Shown piece after piece: positions 17,696 through 26,640 of a stretch of DNA of 64,000 nucleotides. The translations under genes were made by a program, and so were the position numbers. The notes under the pieces are model-generated. The model worked only from the letters and a program-made list of their open reading frames with translations, was not told the DNA's origin and did no database searches. Source of the stretch: JALYUS01 sp038231255. Lineage in GTDB: Bacteria; Chloroflexota; Chloroflexia; Thermomicrobiales; JALYUS01. The stretch is from positions 1 through 64,000 of the forward strand of contig JBBRLR010000015.1 in NCBI GenBank assembly GCA_038231255.1, given 5' to 3'. Position 1 is the stretch's first letter; each line of letters opens with the position of its first letter.

Positions 17696-17927
17696 GCACG
17701 TGCGGAGTGCAAATCCGACGGGCAGCCCCGACATTCCCAAACACGCGTCCTCCACATCGCGTCGCAGCGCGGTGACCCATATACGTCAAGCATCATATGA
17801 CGCGGGCTGAATCGAGTTCGAAATGACGCAAACGTGGAAGCGGCATGATCAACGGCTGATTATGGAGATAACGGAAACGGTCTCTCGTATCGTACGCTAA
17901 TTGCGTCGGATCGCGTACGATAGCGGT

Positions 17928-18599
17928 ATGACGATTCGCGCCGCGATCTTCGACTTCGACGAACTGCTCATCAACCTCCAGACGCTGCATTTCGCGGCGG
18001 ATCGGACGGCGCTCGCGGCGCTCGGCCACGACTACGACGATCTACCCGACGCGACCCGCCTCGGCGGTTCCGGGCGGCGAATCAGCGAGTTGCTCGCGGA
18101 GATGCGCGACCACTTTGGCATCGCCGACTCGGTAGAGATGCTCATGCTACGGCGGCAGGAGCATTTTCTCGCTGCCCTGCGCGATTCCCCGACGCTCCTC
18201 GCGATGCCCGGCGCAGTCGCGGCGGTCAATGCGCTGGCCGCCGCCGGGTATCCGCTCGCGGTCACCTCCTCCGGCATCCGGGAGTACATCATGCTCGTGC
18301 TGAATCGCCTCGACATCGCGGATCGCTTCGCTGTCGTCGTCACCGGCGCGGATGTGACGCACGGCAAGCCTCACCCGGAACCCTATCTCGTCACGGCGGC
18401 ACGTCTCGGCCTGCCACCGGCAGATTGCGTCGTTTTCGAGGACGCGACCGTCGGCGTCCTCGCGGCGAAGGCGGCGGGGATGCGCTGCATCGCCGTGCCG
18501 AACCCGGACGCATTGCAGCCGCAAGACCTCGCAGCTGCCGATCTCATCCTCCCAAGCCTGGCGGCCTTCACGCCCGCGCTGCTCGCACGGTGGGATTGA
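17928..18599 (+). CDS. HAD-superfamily phosphatase / phosphoglucomutase-like
   Basis: A 223-residue subclass-I HAD protein of the beta-phosphoglucomutase/phosphatase type. The motifs are nucleophile motif I (FDFDELL; D-x-D present, but the Gly that usually follows is Glu), motif II TSSG, the motif III Lys in HGKPHPEPY and motif IV VFEDATVGVLAA. A helical cap domain occupies about residues 20-85. The E in place of G is uncommon but need not abolish activity. ATG 17928 is chosen because it starts four residues before the conserved beta strand; a short TTG extension to 17901 is possible. The substrate is unknown. Confidence 0.86.
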   Translation: MTIRAAIFDFDELLINLQTLHFAADRTALAALGHDYDDLPDATRLGGSGRRISELLAEMRDHFGIADSVEMLMLRRQEHFLAALRDSPTLLAMPGAVAAVNALAAAGYPLAVTSSGIREYIMLVLNRLDIADRFAVVVTGADVTHGKPHPEPYLVTAARLGLPPADCVVFEDATVGVLAAKAAGMRCIAVPNPDALQPQDLAAADLILPSLAAFTPALLARWD

Positions 18600-18620
18600 C
18601 CCCCCATCTGGAAATCGTTC

Positions 18621-18675
18621 CCCTCTCTTGTTCCATTCTTTGCGTGCTCTGCGTTCTTTGCGGTTCTCCCCGGTT
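18621..18675. repeat. Dispersed repeat fragment (family B)
   Basis: The run ctctgcgttctttgcggttctccccggttt is shared almost word for word with the block at 49708-49838, and less closely with the block at 30107-30243. It lies between convergent genes. Confidence 0.65.
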
Positions 18676-19527
18676 TCAATCCGCGCTGCGGGGCGGCCCT
18701 TGGCGGAGGCGGGCGCGGAGTTCGTCGGGGCTGTTGTTGCCGAGCCAGCGCGTCTCCATCCACCAGGTTGCGCCCGCGTCGGTGAAGGGGCGGACAATGG
18801 CGGCGGCGCGCTCGCGATCATCGCCGGGCGTTTCGCCTTCGGAAATGATGTCGAACGGCGTCACCTGGTCGCGCTCGGCGTCAATGAATACTTTCATCGC
18901 GGCGATGTCGGCGGGCGTCATCTCGGGGCTGTTCCCGCCACTCTTTTGGGGCAGGATGCCGTCCCACCGGATCGCTCGCCGCATGGAATTCGGGCGCGGC
19001 CACGCCCCGACGACCCAGACGGGGATGCGCGGTATCTGTACGGGTGGTGGCAGGAAGGCCAGACCGTCCACCCGATAATGCGCGCCATGGAAACTAAAGC
19101 GCTGCCCGCTCCATGCGTCGGCAAGAATTGCTAATCCCTCATCGAGCATTGCTGCCCGCGTCTTCAGGTCCGTCGCCTCGCCAACATTCGCGAACCCTTT
19201 GTCGTCGAGCGCGCCGAGTCCGACCGCCACGATCAGCCGCCCGTTAGAGAGGTGATCGAGCGTCGCCGTTTCGCGCGCCAGCTTCCATGGGCGGCGCCGG
19301 GAGACTGGCGTGACGATCGCGCCGATCCTCACCCGCTCGGTACGCATCGCCATCGCGGCCAGCGTCACCCACGGGTCGTACGCGGGCATGGCCGGGTGGT
19401 CCGGGGTGTCAATGGCGATGCAATCCGGGATAAAGACGCCGTCCCATCCCGCCGCTTCCGCCTCGTGCGACAGTTCCGCCAGCGTGCGTGGGTCGCCGCC
19501 CGGGAAAATGAACCCGTAGCGCATCAT
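18676..19527 (-). CDS. Luciferase-like (LLM class) flavin-dependent oxidoreductase
   Basis: A 283-residue TIM-barrel protein of the luciferase-like monooxygenase group. Typical strings are GWDGVFIPD, ERVRIGAIVTPVSRRRPWKLARE, LDHLSNGRLIVAVGLG and IPVWVVGAWP. The cofactor could be F420 or FMN; the sequence alone does not decide. It starts at 19527 (or the immediately following ATG at 19524), overlapping the stop of the upstream MazG-like gene as ATGATG, so the two are translationally coupled. Substrate unknown. Confidence 0.85.
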   Translation of the reverse strand: MMRYGFIFPGGDPRTLAELSHEAEAAGWDGVFIPDCIAIDTPDHPAMPAYDPWVTLAAMAMRTERVRIGAIVTPVSRRRPWKLARETATLDHLSNGRLIVAVGLGALDDKGFANVGEATDLKTRAAMLDEGLAILADAWSGQRFSFHGAHYRVDGLAFLPPPVQIPRIPVWVVGAWPRPNSMRRAIRWDGILPQKSGGNSPEMTPADIAAMKVFIDAERDQVTPFDIISEGETPGDDRERAAAIVRPFTDAGATWWMETRWLGNNSPDELRARLRQGPPRSAD

Positions 19528-19886
19528 TCCTCCGTATTCGCGAACAATCTACCCTTTCCCCTCTCCTGCCCATACCGATCCGCGTCACGCTCCGTATATT
19601 TCGCCAACGATGCGCGCAGCGCGGCGTCGAGGTCCACGCCAACGCTGTTTGCAGTGGCGATGACGATATACAAGAGGTCACCCAGTTCGTCGGCGAGGGC
19701 ACGTTCCGCTTCAGTAGACTTCTTGCGCTTCGGCCCGTAGTGGTGATTGATTTCGCGCGCCACCTCGCCCACCTCTTCGGTGAGACGCGCGAGTTGCGCG
19801 AGCGGTTCCCAGTAGCCGCCATGTGTCCGAATCCACGCATCTACCGCCTGCTGCGCCGCCATGATGGTCAAAGGCTCATTCGCCAC
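19524..19886 (-). CDS. MazG-like nucleotide pyrophosphohydrolase
   Basis: A 120-residue single-domain MazG-like protein. The metal-binding signature is present as EEVGEVAREINHH followed by DELGDLLYIVIA, matching the family E-E-x-x-E ... E-x-x-D pattern. Such enzymes hydrolyse (d)NTPs to monophosphates, often aberrant ones. The length fits single-domain members. It overlaps the following oxidoreductase gene by a few bases and is divergent from the polyphosphate glucokinase gene. A functional tie to the oxidoreductase is not evident. Confidence 0.85.
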   Translation of the reverse strand: MANEPLTIMAAQQAVDAWIRTHGGYWEPLAQLARLTEEVGEVAREINHHYGPKRKKSTEAERALADELGDLLYIVIATANSVGVDLDAALRASLAKYTERDADRYGQERGKGRLFANTEE

Positions 19887-20055
19887 GGGCGAGTTCCCTT
19901 TCTACAGAAAGCCATCGTATGCCGAGATTGTATCGCCGATTGGCGCGTGTTTTGCGTTTCCCGGTCATTCGGGAATACACTGTCGGCACGCAACGAACGG
20001 ATGGATGCAATGGCGCGGGCGCTGCCGCATGGAAAGACAAAAAAGGGGTAGACGC

Positions 20056-20868
20056 ATGGCGGACGAAATTCTCGGCATAGACGTGGGCGGTTCCGGGATC
20101 AAGGGCGCACCGGTCAATGTGCAGACGGGCGAACTGACGGGCGAGCGGCTGCGCTTCAAGACGCCGCAACCCGCGACTCCCGAGGCAATGACAGACACGA
20201 TGGCCGAGATCGCCAAGCATTTCAAGTGGAAGGGAAAGATCGGCGTCGGCTTCCCGGCTGTCGTCAAGCAAGGGGTGATGTATACCGCCGCCAATGTTGA
20301 CCCTTCATGGATCGGCACGAACGGGCAGGCGCTGATCGAGGCGAAAACGGGTTGCCCCGTCTCGATCATCAACGACGCCGACGCCGCCGGCCTCGCCGAG
20401 ATGCGTTTCGGCGCGGGCAAGGGCAAGACGGGCAGCGTGATGATGGTGACGCTCGGCACCGGCATCGGCGTCGGCTACTACGTGGACGGTCGGTTGGTGC
20501 CGAACACCGAACTCGGCCACCTGATTGTGGACGGCAAGGACATCGAAACGCGCGCCTCCGCCGGGGTCCGCGAGCAGAAGGACCTCTCGTGGAAGAAGTG
20601 GGGCAAACTGCTCACCGAGTACTTCCACGAACTGGAGCGACTGCTCTGGCCGGACCTCTTCATCATCGGCGGCGGCGTCAGCGACGAGTTTGACAAACTC
20701 GCCCCGCATATCGAGATCCACACACCGATGGTCCCCGCCCAGATGCTTAACCTCGCCGGCATCGTCGGTGCCGCCCTCGCTGCTGAGGGAGAAGCGGAAC
20801 GCGAAGCAAGCAAATCGAAAATCGTGAAGGCGAAAGCAGCGAGTACGAAAAACGCCGATTCCAATTAG
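20056..20868 (+). CDS. ppgK: Polyphosphate glucokinase (ROK family)
   Basis: A 270-residue ROK kinase that uses polyphosphate (and often ATP) to make glucose 6-phosphate. Visible motifs are the N-terminal phosphate loop GIDVGGSGIKGAPVN, the sugar-binding and catalytic-base region INDADAAGLAE, the glycine-rich TLGTGIGVGYY, ELGHL with the sugar-contacting Glu, and IIGGGVSDEF near the end. The PpgK-specific strings GGSGIKGA and SWKKWG are present. The last about 25 residues are a Lys/Ala-rich tail. The start at ATG 20056 follows AAAAGGGG. It is a plausible intracellular next step for hexoses imported by the ABC systems. Confidence 0.92.
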   Translation: MADEILGIDVGGSGIKGAPVNVQTGELTGERLRFKTPQPATPEAMTDTMAEIAKHFKWKGKIGVGFPAVVKQGVMYTAANVDPSWIGTNGQALIEAKTGCPVSIINDADAAGLAEMRFGAGKGKTGSVMMVTLGTGIGVGYYVDGRLVPNTELGHLIVDGKDIETRASAGVREQKDLSWKKWGKLLTEYFHELERLLWPDLFIIGGGVSDEFDKLAPHIEIHTPMVPAQMLNLAGIVGAALAAEGEAEREASKSKIVKAKAASTKNADSN

Positions 20869-20939
20869 ATCGTCGAGCGGAACATCATCGCGCCTCTGCC
20901 GTAGCCGCTTATTTGCAGCCCCACATCAGAGGTTACCAT

Positions 20940-23369
20940 CTACGCGTCGTGCGGCAGGATGGAGCGCAGGTAGCGAACGACCTGCCAGCGCTCGGTGGGG
21001 GAAAGGCGAGTGTTGTACGGGGGCATACCCTTGCCCGCGACGCCGTTGGTGAGCAGCCAGTAGAGGTCGCCGTCCGTGTAGCGTTGGCCGGTGGCGGCAG
21101 TCAAGCGCGTACCGGGCTTGCTCGTGCCCTCGCCATTCGCCCCGTGGCAGACGGCGCAGTTCTGCGCATAGAGCACGCCGCCCTGCGTGAGAATGTCCTG
21201 TGTCGCGGGCAGTGGGTCCGCCCGCCCAGTGAGCGGCGTCGTTGGCACGGAATACCACGCCATCAGCGTCGCCCCAAGCACGATCAGGCCGATCGCGCCG
21301 ATCCAGGTCGCGCGCCGCGCTGCTGCTCGCCCAAGGCGGACGATCAGGGCGAAAAGGAGCAGCGCGACGCCAATCGCCAGCGGGTCAATCCCCCGCCACG
21401 CATCCGGCAGGAGGCGCGGCCAGAGGAAGGCATTGGGTGCGACAGGCTCCTCGGTGTACGCGGTCGGGCGCGGCTGGATCGCGAAGGGAAGCGGCACATC
21501 CTCCGCCACATCCTGCCGCCGCACAACGACGCGGGCGAGCCAGTTCTGGCCAATAGCGAACCATTGCCCTGTCGCGCGGTAATGCCCATCCCCGGCGGCA
21601 ACGAGCGGCACGGTGAGCAGCCCGACATCTTTGTCGCCGCTGTTCAGCCAGAGCGTGACGCGTGTCACGTCGCTACGAACGACGCCCATCGTGTCCGTGA
21701 TTCGCGCGTCGAAGGTTGCGTCCGTCCCCTTCGTTTCGATGGAAAGGTAGCCGCGCACACCGTCTGATTCCAACACCGGTTGCGCCACGACCACCTCGGC
21801 GGGTGCCGAGGGGATCGCGACGGTGCTGGTCGCAGCCGTCACCTGCGTATTCGCGGGCGGCAACTGCGTTAGTAGCCCTGTCAGGCCGATCACCGCGACG
21901 CCGAGGATCACCTCGGCGGTCATCCCGCGCAGGAGCATCGTCTGCGCCCGCGCCGCCGTGCCACTTTCCGCGTCCTGCCCGATCCACCGTTTGAGGCCGA
22001 AGCGGTTGAGCGCGGCGACTAGCACGATCCCAACGACGAGCGCGACCTTGCCGATCACGACGAGGCCGTACGTCGTCGTGCCGATCGTGCCCCGCGTCGT
22101 GTGGACGGTGACGGCGTAGATGCCAGTGACGGTGAGCGCCGCGATGCTGACAAGCGCGAGTTGCGAGAAGCGGCCAATGATTGCGCCCATTGCCCGCCGC
22201 TGGATCGCGCCCGCCGTGCCGTGCAGCAACGCCGGTACAAGGCCGACCATCAGGATGATACCGCCGAACCAAAGGCTCATCGCGGCGAGGTGCAGGAAAT
22301 CCGCGAGCATCGCCAGTGCCGGATGCACCTTGACATCGAGCGCGTGCCCGCCGAAAACACTCATCAGCAGCAACGCGAGGCCACCGACAAGGGCGACTGC
22401 CCAGCCCCAGAGCGGTGTCAGGTCTGCCATCTCGCGCTCCGTCGCCCCGACGGTGGTCCGGGTCGGGTTGGCGACGATACCGAGCGGCAGCCGGAGACGC
22501 CCCATCGCGGGCAGCAGGATCAGCCATTCGCCGAGCACGAGTAGCAAGATGCCCTGCATCCGCCAGACTGCGCCGTACGTCGTGTTCTTGACGAGATCGC
22601 TGATTCGTTCCCACCCGAGCGCCGCGCCGAGCGTGATGCTATTGACTGTCGCTACCTGCACGATCAGCGAGAAGAGATGCGCGCCGAGGGCGATACCGAG
22701 GGCGATGAACAGCCACCGCTGCATTCGCTGGTCGAGCGTGCGGCGCAGAGCGGCACGTTCTTCTTCGGGCACGACGTTCAGCGCGGGGCGGATGGCGAAG
22801 AGGAAGATGCCGATACCGCCGACGAGCGCGGCGATCCCCGCGTACCGCATTCCGCGCAGTAGCACCGCGAGCAGCGGCGGACGGTTCGAGGCCGAGATGC
22901 CGGCGATATCCGGCACGCTGGCGACGGGCGCGGGCGGCGGGTCACCGGGCAGCGCGACGGTAAAGACGAACGCGCCCCGCACCGGGTGCCCATCCGGCGA
23001 GAGTATCTGCCAGAGTACGGAATAGACACCCGTCGCCAGTTTCGGCAGGCCAATCGTCAGGACGGACGGATCGGTACCCGATGCCGGATTGGCCGATGTC
23101 ACGACGGGCCGCTGACTCGCATCAAAGACGGTGATTTTGCTGAAACCGGCCTGGAGCGGCTGATCGAAGTGGAGCGTAATCAGATCCGGCACATGGTCCA
23201 GCGTGCTGTTCGGCGACGGGTCTGTCTGCAACAGCGACGTATGCGCCGCGACCGGCGCCGGCATCAGCAGCCCGAAGGCCACGGCGAGCGCAATCAGGCA
23301 CGCGGCGATCACCGTCTTACCCGGCTTGCGCTCTGCTATGCTCTCAGTATGTCGTCGTGGGATATGCAT
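20940..23369 (-). CDS. CopC-CopD-cytochrome c fusion protein, copper handling
   Basis: An 809-residue membrane protein with four parts. Residues 1-42 are a signal peptide, after which the mature chain would begin at His43, the position of the N-terminal copper ligand in CopC (AHTSLLQTDPSPNSTL). Residues 43-140 are CopC-like, ending in DGHPVRGAFVF. Residues about 170-510 form a CopD-like domain of about eight helices. Residues about 550-665 resemble a YtkA/FixH-type domain. Two helices follow, then a C-terminal cytochrome c domain with heme motif C738-A-V-C-H and a likely axial Met in GMPPY. CopC-CopD fusions are common in Gram-positives and Chloroflexi; an attached cytochrome c is unusual. 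The likely role is periplasmic-side copper uptake or redox handling. No other copper gene is adjacent. Confidence 0.85.
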   Translation of the reverse strand: MHIPRRHTESIAERKPGKTVIAACLIALAVAFGLLMPAPVAAHTSLLQTDPSPNSTLDHVPDLITLHFDQPLQAGFSKITVFDASQRPVVTSANPASGTDPSVLTIGLPKLATGVYSVLWQILSPDGHPVRGAFVFTVALPGDPPPAPVASVPDIAGISASNRPPLLAVLLRGMRYAGIAALVGGIGIFLFAIRPALNVVPEEERAALRRTLDQRMQRWLFIALGIALGAHLFSLIVQVATVNSITLGAALGWERISDLVKNTTYGAVWRMQGILLLVLGEWLILLPAMGRLRLPLGIVANPTRTTVGATEREMADLTPLWGWAVALVGGLALLLMSVFGGHALDVKVHPALAMLADFLHLAAMSLWFGGIILMVGLVPALLHGTAGAIQRRAMGAIIGRFSQLALVSIAALTVTGIYAVTVHTTRGTIGTTTYGLVVIGKVALVVGIVLVAALNRFGLKRWIGQDAESGTAARAQTMLLRGMTAEVILGVAVIGLTGLLTQLPPANTQVTAATSTVAIPSAPAEVVVAQPVLESDGVRGYLSIETKGTDATFDARITDTMGVVRSDVTRVTLWLNSGDKDVGLLTVPLVAAGDGHYRATGQWFAIGQNWLARVVVRRQDVAEDVPLPFAIQPRPTAYTEEPVAPNAFLWPRLLPDAWRGIDPLAIGVALLLFALIVRLGRAAARRATWIGAIGLIVLGATLMAWYSVPTTPLTGRADPLPATQDILTQGGVLYAQNCAVCHGANGEGTSKPGTRLTAATGQRYTDGDLYWLLTNGVAGKGMPPYNTRLSPTERWQVVRYLRSILPHDA

Positions 23370-23654
23370 GTGCGTCCGCTCGTCTGCCGCCGGAATTCCC
23401 CTGCCACCGATAGTGTATCACCGCCGAACATGTGTCGTGCCGCTACCTCGAATACGGCGGCGGCGTGGCCTGTGGATTGCCTTGCGCCCCATGTATGACC
23501 GGCGTCACGCATTTCGTCAGGGGCTACCGCCAAGAAAAATGCATTCGACTGTGCAAGCCATCTATGATAGAGTTCGCGGAGATTGCGACAGCGAAGGAGG
23601 AGAGATAGCCGACGGACACCCATCTCCGAGGGTTGCACGGTAAGGGAGCGCCGC

Positions 23655-24566
23655 GTGTTTACGATACCCGAGCCGCTCATTCATAAGGCGATAGACGTTC
23701 ACGGCAAAGCCGGGCGCGCGTGGGTAGATCGCTTGCCCGCGACGCTCGCGGCGTGCGGTGAGCGGTGGTCGCTCGTCATTGAGCCGCCGTTCCCCAACCT
23801 TTCCTACAACTACGCGTCGCCCGCCACGCGTGCAGATGGCGCGGCGGTTGTCCTCAAAGCATGCTTCCCGGATCAGGCATTCGTCCGAGAGTCGGAGGCG
23901 CTTCGCCTCTTCGCTGGCCGGGGGGGGGTGCGATTGTTGGAAGCGGACTCGACAGCGGGCGTGATGCTCCTCGAACGTCTCACACCGGGCACCCCATTGC
24001 GCGCAATGGAAGACGACGCGCAGGCGACATCCATCGCCGCGTCGGTGATGCGTCGGTTATGGCGACCCGTTCCGTCCGACCACCCCTTCCCAACGATTGC
24101 CGACTGGGCGGCAGGAATCGGTCGCTATCAGGCGCGGTTTGCCGATGCGCCCGGCCCGATTCCTGCCGCGTTGGCGAACGAAGCCGCACGGTTATTCGCG
24201 GAACTGCTCGCTTCACAGGCCGAACCGGTGCTGTTGCACGGCGACCTGCACCACGACAATATCTTGCAGGCAGATCGCGAACCGTGGCTCGCTATTGACC
24301 CGAAGGGAGTGGTCGGCGAGCCTGCCTACGATACCGGCGCACTGCTACGCAATCCGGCGGAACTCTTCACCATGCCCCAGCCCGCGCGTATCCTCGCCCG
24401 CCGCATCGCCCAATTGGCGGACGAACTCGACCTCGACCGCGCGCGGATACGCGGCTGGGCCGTCGCCCAAGCCGTGCTCGCTTCGCTCTGGTCCTTCGAA
24501 GACCACGGGCACATCTCGCCGCACTGGATCGCCATTGCTGAATGGCTGGCACAGATGAAGGTGTAA
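23655..24566 (+). CDS. APH(6)/hydroxyurea-phosphotransferase-like kinase
   Basis: A 303-residue aminoglycoside-phosphotransferase-fold protein. The catalytic loop is HGDLHHDNIL near residue 198, and the metal-binding segment is IDPKGVVGEPAYDTGALLRNP, a pattern typical of the streptomycin 6-kinase / hydroxyurea phosphotransferase group. The N-terminal lobe has the IEPPFPNLSYNY segment of that group. The start is taken as GTG 23655 because AAGGGAG lies nine bases upstream; the frame extends earlier without a good site. Many chromosomal members act on unknown small molecules, so resistance should not be assumed. An eight-G run near 23921 does not disturb the frame. Confidence 0.85.
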   Translation: MFTIPEPLIHKAIDVHGKAGRAWVDRLPATLAACGERWSLVIEPPFPNLSYNYASPATRADGAAVVLKACFPDQAFVRESEALRLFAGRGGVRLLEADSTAGVMLLERLTPGTPLRAMEDDAQATSIAASVMRRLWRPVPSDHPFPTIADWAAGIGRYQARFADAPGPIPAALANEAARLFAELLASQAEPVLLHGDLHHDNILQADREPWLAIDPKGVVGEPAYDTGALLRNPAELFTMPQPARILARRIAQLADELDLDRARIRGWAVAQAVLASLWSFEDHGHISPHWIAIAEWLAQMKV

Positions 24567-24951
24567 CTGGAAAACGCCGCGAGCAGACAACGCGCCCATC
24601 TCGCGGAACAGCGTCCGCACGATACGATGCGTCTCGTACGTGACATACCGGGGCCGTGGGTGTTCATCGCAACGACGATGTCAGGCAGGGCGGCTACGAA
24701 CACGCACGATACCATCGTGCCGATGGAAGTGCTCGATTGTTCATGGGCGAACCCAGAGTATGTCCGAGGACTACGCGAGAAACGGCAACAGCGTACGACC
24801 CCACGGTATGGCGCTCTGGATGGCGAGGAGTGCAGCAGGGAGGTGTCGATCACACGGCGTGCCAAACGACTATTATATGTCGGCGAGGTTTCGCTGCGAT
24901 CGCGGTGATCGCAGCGCCGGTGACGCAGATGCATAGAGGAGGCACGGCACC
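24567..24951. other. Gene-poor region
   Basis: These 385 bases hold no feature I can support. A 93-codon open frame at 24627-24908 has no family resemblance and no clear ribosome-binding site. GGAGG near 24937 belongs to the following DUF2277 gene. Confidence 0.5.
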
Positions 24952-25221
24952 ATGTGTCGCAACATCAGGACGCTCTACAACTACGATCCGCCCGTCGGCG
25001 AGGAGGAGATTCGCGCGGCGGCATTGCAGTTCGTCCGCAAGATCAGCGGCTTCAATCGCCCCTCCAAAGCGAACGAGGCCGCATTCTCGGCGGCAGTCGA
25101 CGACATCGCGCGCATCTCCGGCCGGTTGCTCGGCTCGCTTGCATCGAACGCACCGCCGAAGAATCGCGAGGACGAGGCGGCACGGGCGAAGGCGCGCAGC
25201 GTGCAACGATTCAGTGCGTGA
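24952..25221 (+). CDS. DUF2277 family small protein
   Basis: An 89-residue cytosolic protein that matches the DUF2277 pattern from end to end: MCRNIRTLYNYDPP at the start, then EEIRAAALQFVRKISGF, PSKANEAAF and a basic C-terminus. The family is widespread in Actinobacteria, Proteobacteria and Chloroflexi and has no assigned function. GGAGG lies about nine bases before ATG 24952. It converges with hemL, with only 21 bases between stops. Confidence 0.9.
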   Translation: MCRNIRTLYNYDPPVGEEEIRAAALQFVRKISGFNRPSKANEAAFSAAVDDIARISGRLLGSLASNAPPKNREDEAARAKARSVQRFSA

Positions 25222-25242
25222 GGGGCGGCTTCGTCCAATCAC

Positions 25243-26544
25243 TCAGGCTGACATACATTCCGCGAAGGCTTCGTGCGCCGCTTCAATCGTTTGCGCGATT
25301 TCGTCGTCGGTGTGGGCGAGGGACATGAAGCCCGCTTCGTACTGCGAGGGGGCGAGGTAAATGCCGCGCGATAACATGCCGTGGAAGAAGCGGCCGAACA
25401 TCGCCGTGTCGCTCGTCTTCGCGGTCGCGTAGTCGCGGACGGCGGTGTCCGTGAAAAAGCCACAGAACATCGTGCCGACGCGCGTGCTGTAGTACGGGAC
25501 GCCCGCCGCTTTCGCCGCCGCCCGCATACCGTCCGCGAGCATCGCCGTCCGCCGCTCCAATTCGTCCCAGACGCCGGACTGCTGGAGGGCGGTGAGAGTC
25601 GTGATCCCGGCCGCCATCGCCAGCGGGTTGCCGCTCAACGTGCCCGCCTGATAGACCGGGCCGCTCGGCGCGATCATCCGCATCAGATCGGCCCGCCCAC
25701 CGTATGCCCCGACCGGTAGGCCACCGCCGATTACCTTGCCGAGCGCGCACAGGTCGGGCCGTACGCCATACAGCGCCTGCGCACCGCCGGGGTGAACGCG
25801 GAAGCCCGTCATCACCTCGTCGAAGACGAGCAATGCACCTGCCGCGTCGCACACCGCGCGCAAGCTCGCCAGAAAGCCCGGCTCGGGTGGCACAACGCCC
25901 ATGTTGCCCGCGACGGGTTCGACGATCACGGCGGCAATCGCCTCCGGGTGCTCCGCGAACAGCGTCTGGACCGCCGCAAGATCGTTGAAGGGCGCGGTGA
26001 GGGTGTCGGCGGCGGTGGCGGGCGTCACGCCCGGCGAATCGGGCAACCCGAGCGTCGCGACGCCCGATCCGGCTTTGCTGAGTAGGAAGTCCGCATGGCC
26101 GTGGTAGCAGCCCTCAAACTTGATGATCTTGCTCCGCCCCGTCGCCGCGCGGGCGAGCCGGAGGACGCTCATCGTCGCTTCCGTACCGGAGTTGACGAAG
26201 CGAACCATCTCGATAGCGGGCATCGTCGCGACGACCATCTCCGCCAGTTGCGTTTCCAGCGCGGTCGGCGCGCCGTAACTCGTCCCCTTCGCCGCCTGCT
26301 CGGTGATCGCGCGCACAACATCGGGGTGCGCGTGGCCGAGGATCAGCGGCCCCCACGAGAGCACGTAATCTATGTACCGCTGCCCGTCCACATCGTAGAG
26401 ATACGCCCCTTCACCCCGCTCGATGAAACGCGGATGGCCGCCGACCGCGCGAAATGCGCGCACCGGCGAGTTGACACCGCCGGGGATCACCCGCTGCGCC
26501 TCGGCAAACAGCTCGTCCGAACGGGTCTGCGTTATCGTACTCAT
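25243..26544 (-). CDS. hemL: Glutamate-1-semialdehyde 2,1-aminomutase
   Basis: A 433-residue PLP-dependent aminomutase that converts glutamate-1-semialdehyde to 5-aminolevulinate, the second step of the C5 haem route. Recognisable parts are PGGVNSPVRAF at the N-terminus, EATMSVLRLARA, GCYHGHAD, FDEVMTGFRVHPGGAQ and the PLP-lysine region LGKVIGGGLPVGAYGG. I start at ATG 26544, which has AAAGGAG six bases upstream; the longer frame to 26640 is only translated repeat. It is the last gene of the hem operon, after hemA, with a dispersed repeat between them. Confidence 0.95.
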   Translation of the reverse strand: MSTITQTRSDELFAEAQRVIPGGVNSPVRAFRAVGGHPRFIERGEGAYLYDVDGQRYIDYVLSWGPLILGHAHPDVVRAITEQAAKGTSYGAPTALETQLAEMVVATMPAIEMVRFVNSGTEATMSVLRLARAATGRSKIIKFEGCYHGHADFLLSKAGSGVATLGLPDSPGVTPATAADTLTAPFNDLAAVQTLFAEHPEAIAAVIVEPVAGNMGVVPPEPGFLASLRAVCDAAGALLVFDEVMTGFRVHPGGAQALYGVRPDLCALGKVIGGGLPVGAYGGRADLMRMIAPSGPVYQAGTLSGNPLAMAAGITTLTALQQSGVWDELERRTAMLADGMRAAAKAAGVPYYSTRVGTMFCGFFTDTAVRDYATAKTSDTAMFGRFFHGMLSRGIYLAPSQYEAGFMSLAHTDDEIAQTIEAAHEAFAECMSA

Positions 26545-26557
26545 TCGTGCTCCTTTC

Positions 26558-26640
26558 AGTCGCAAGTGGGCAGTGGGCAGAAAATAATGCGCCGATCCTT
26601 CCGCTTGCAACTGCTCACTACCCACTTCCCACTTCCCCAA
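26558..26640. repeat. Dispersed repeat (family C) between hemA and hemL
   Basis: An inverted pair: gtgggcagtgggcag on one side and ctcactacccacttcccacttcccc on the other. The same kind of element occurs at 37797-37862. The hemA stop codon (26618) lies inside it, so the last hemA codons come from the repeat. Confidence 0.7.

Noticed and set aside
24627..24908. Possible 93-residue gene
   Set aside because: No ribosome-binding site, no recognisable domain and several equally long competing frames.
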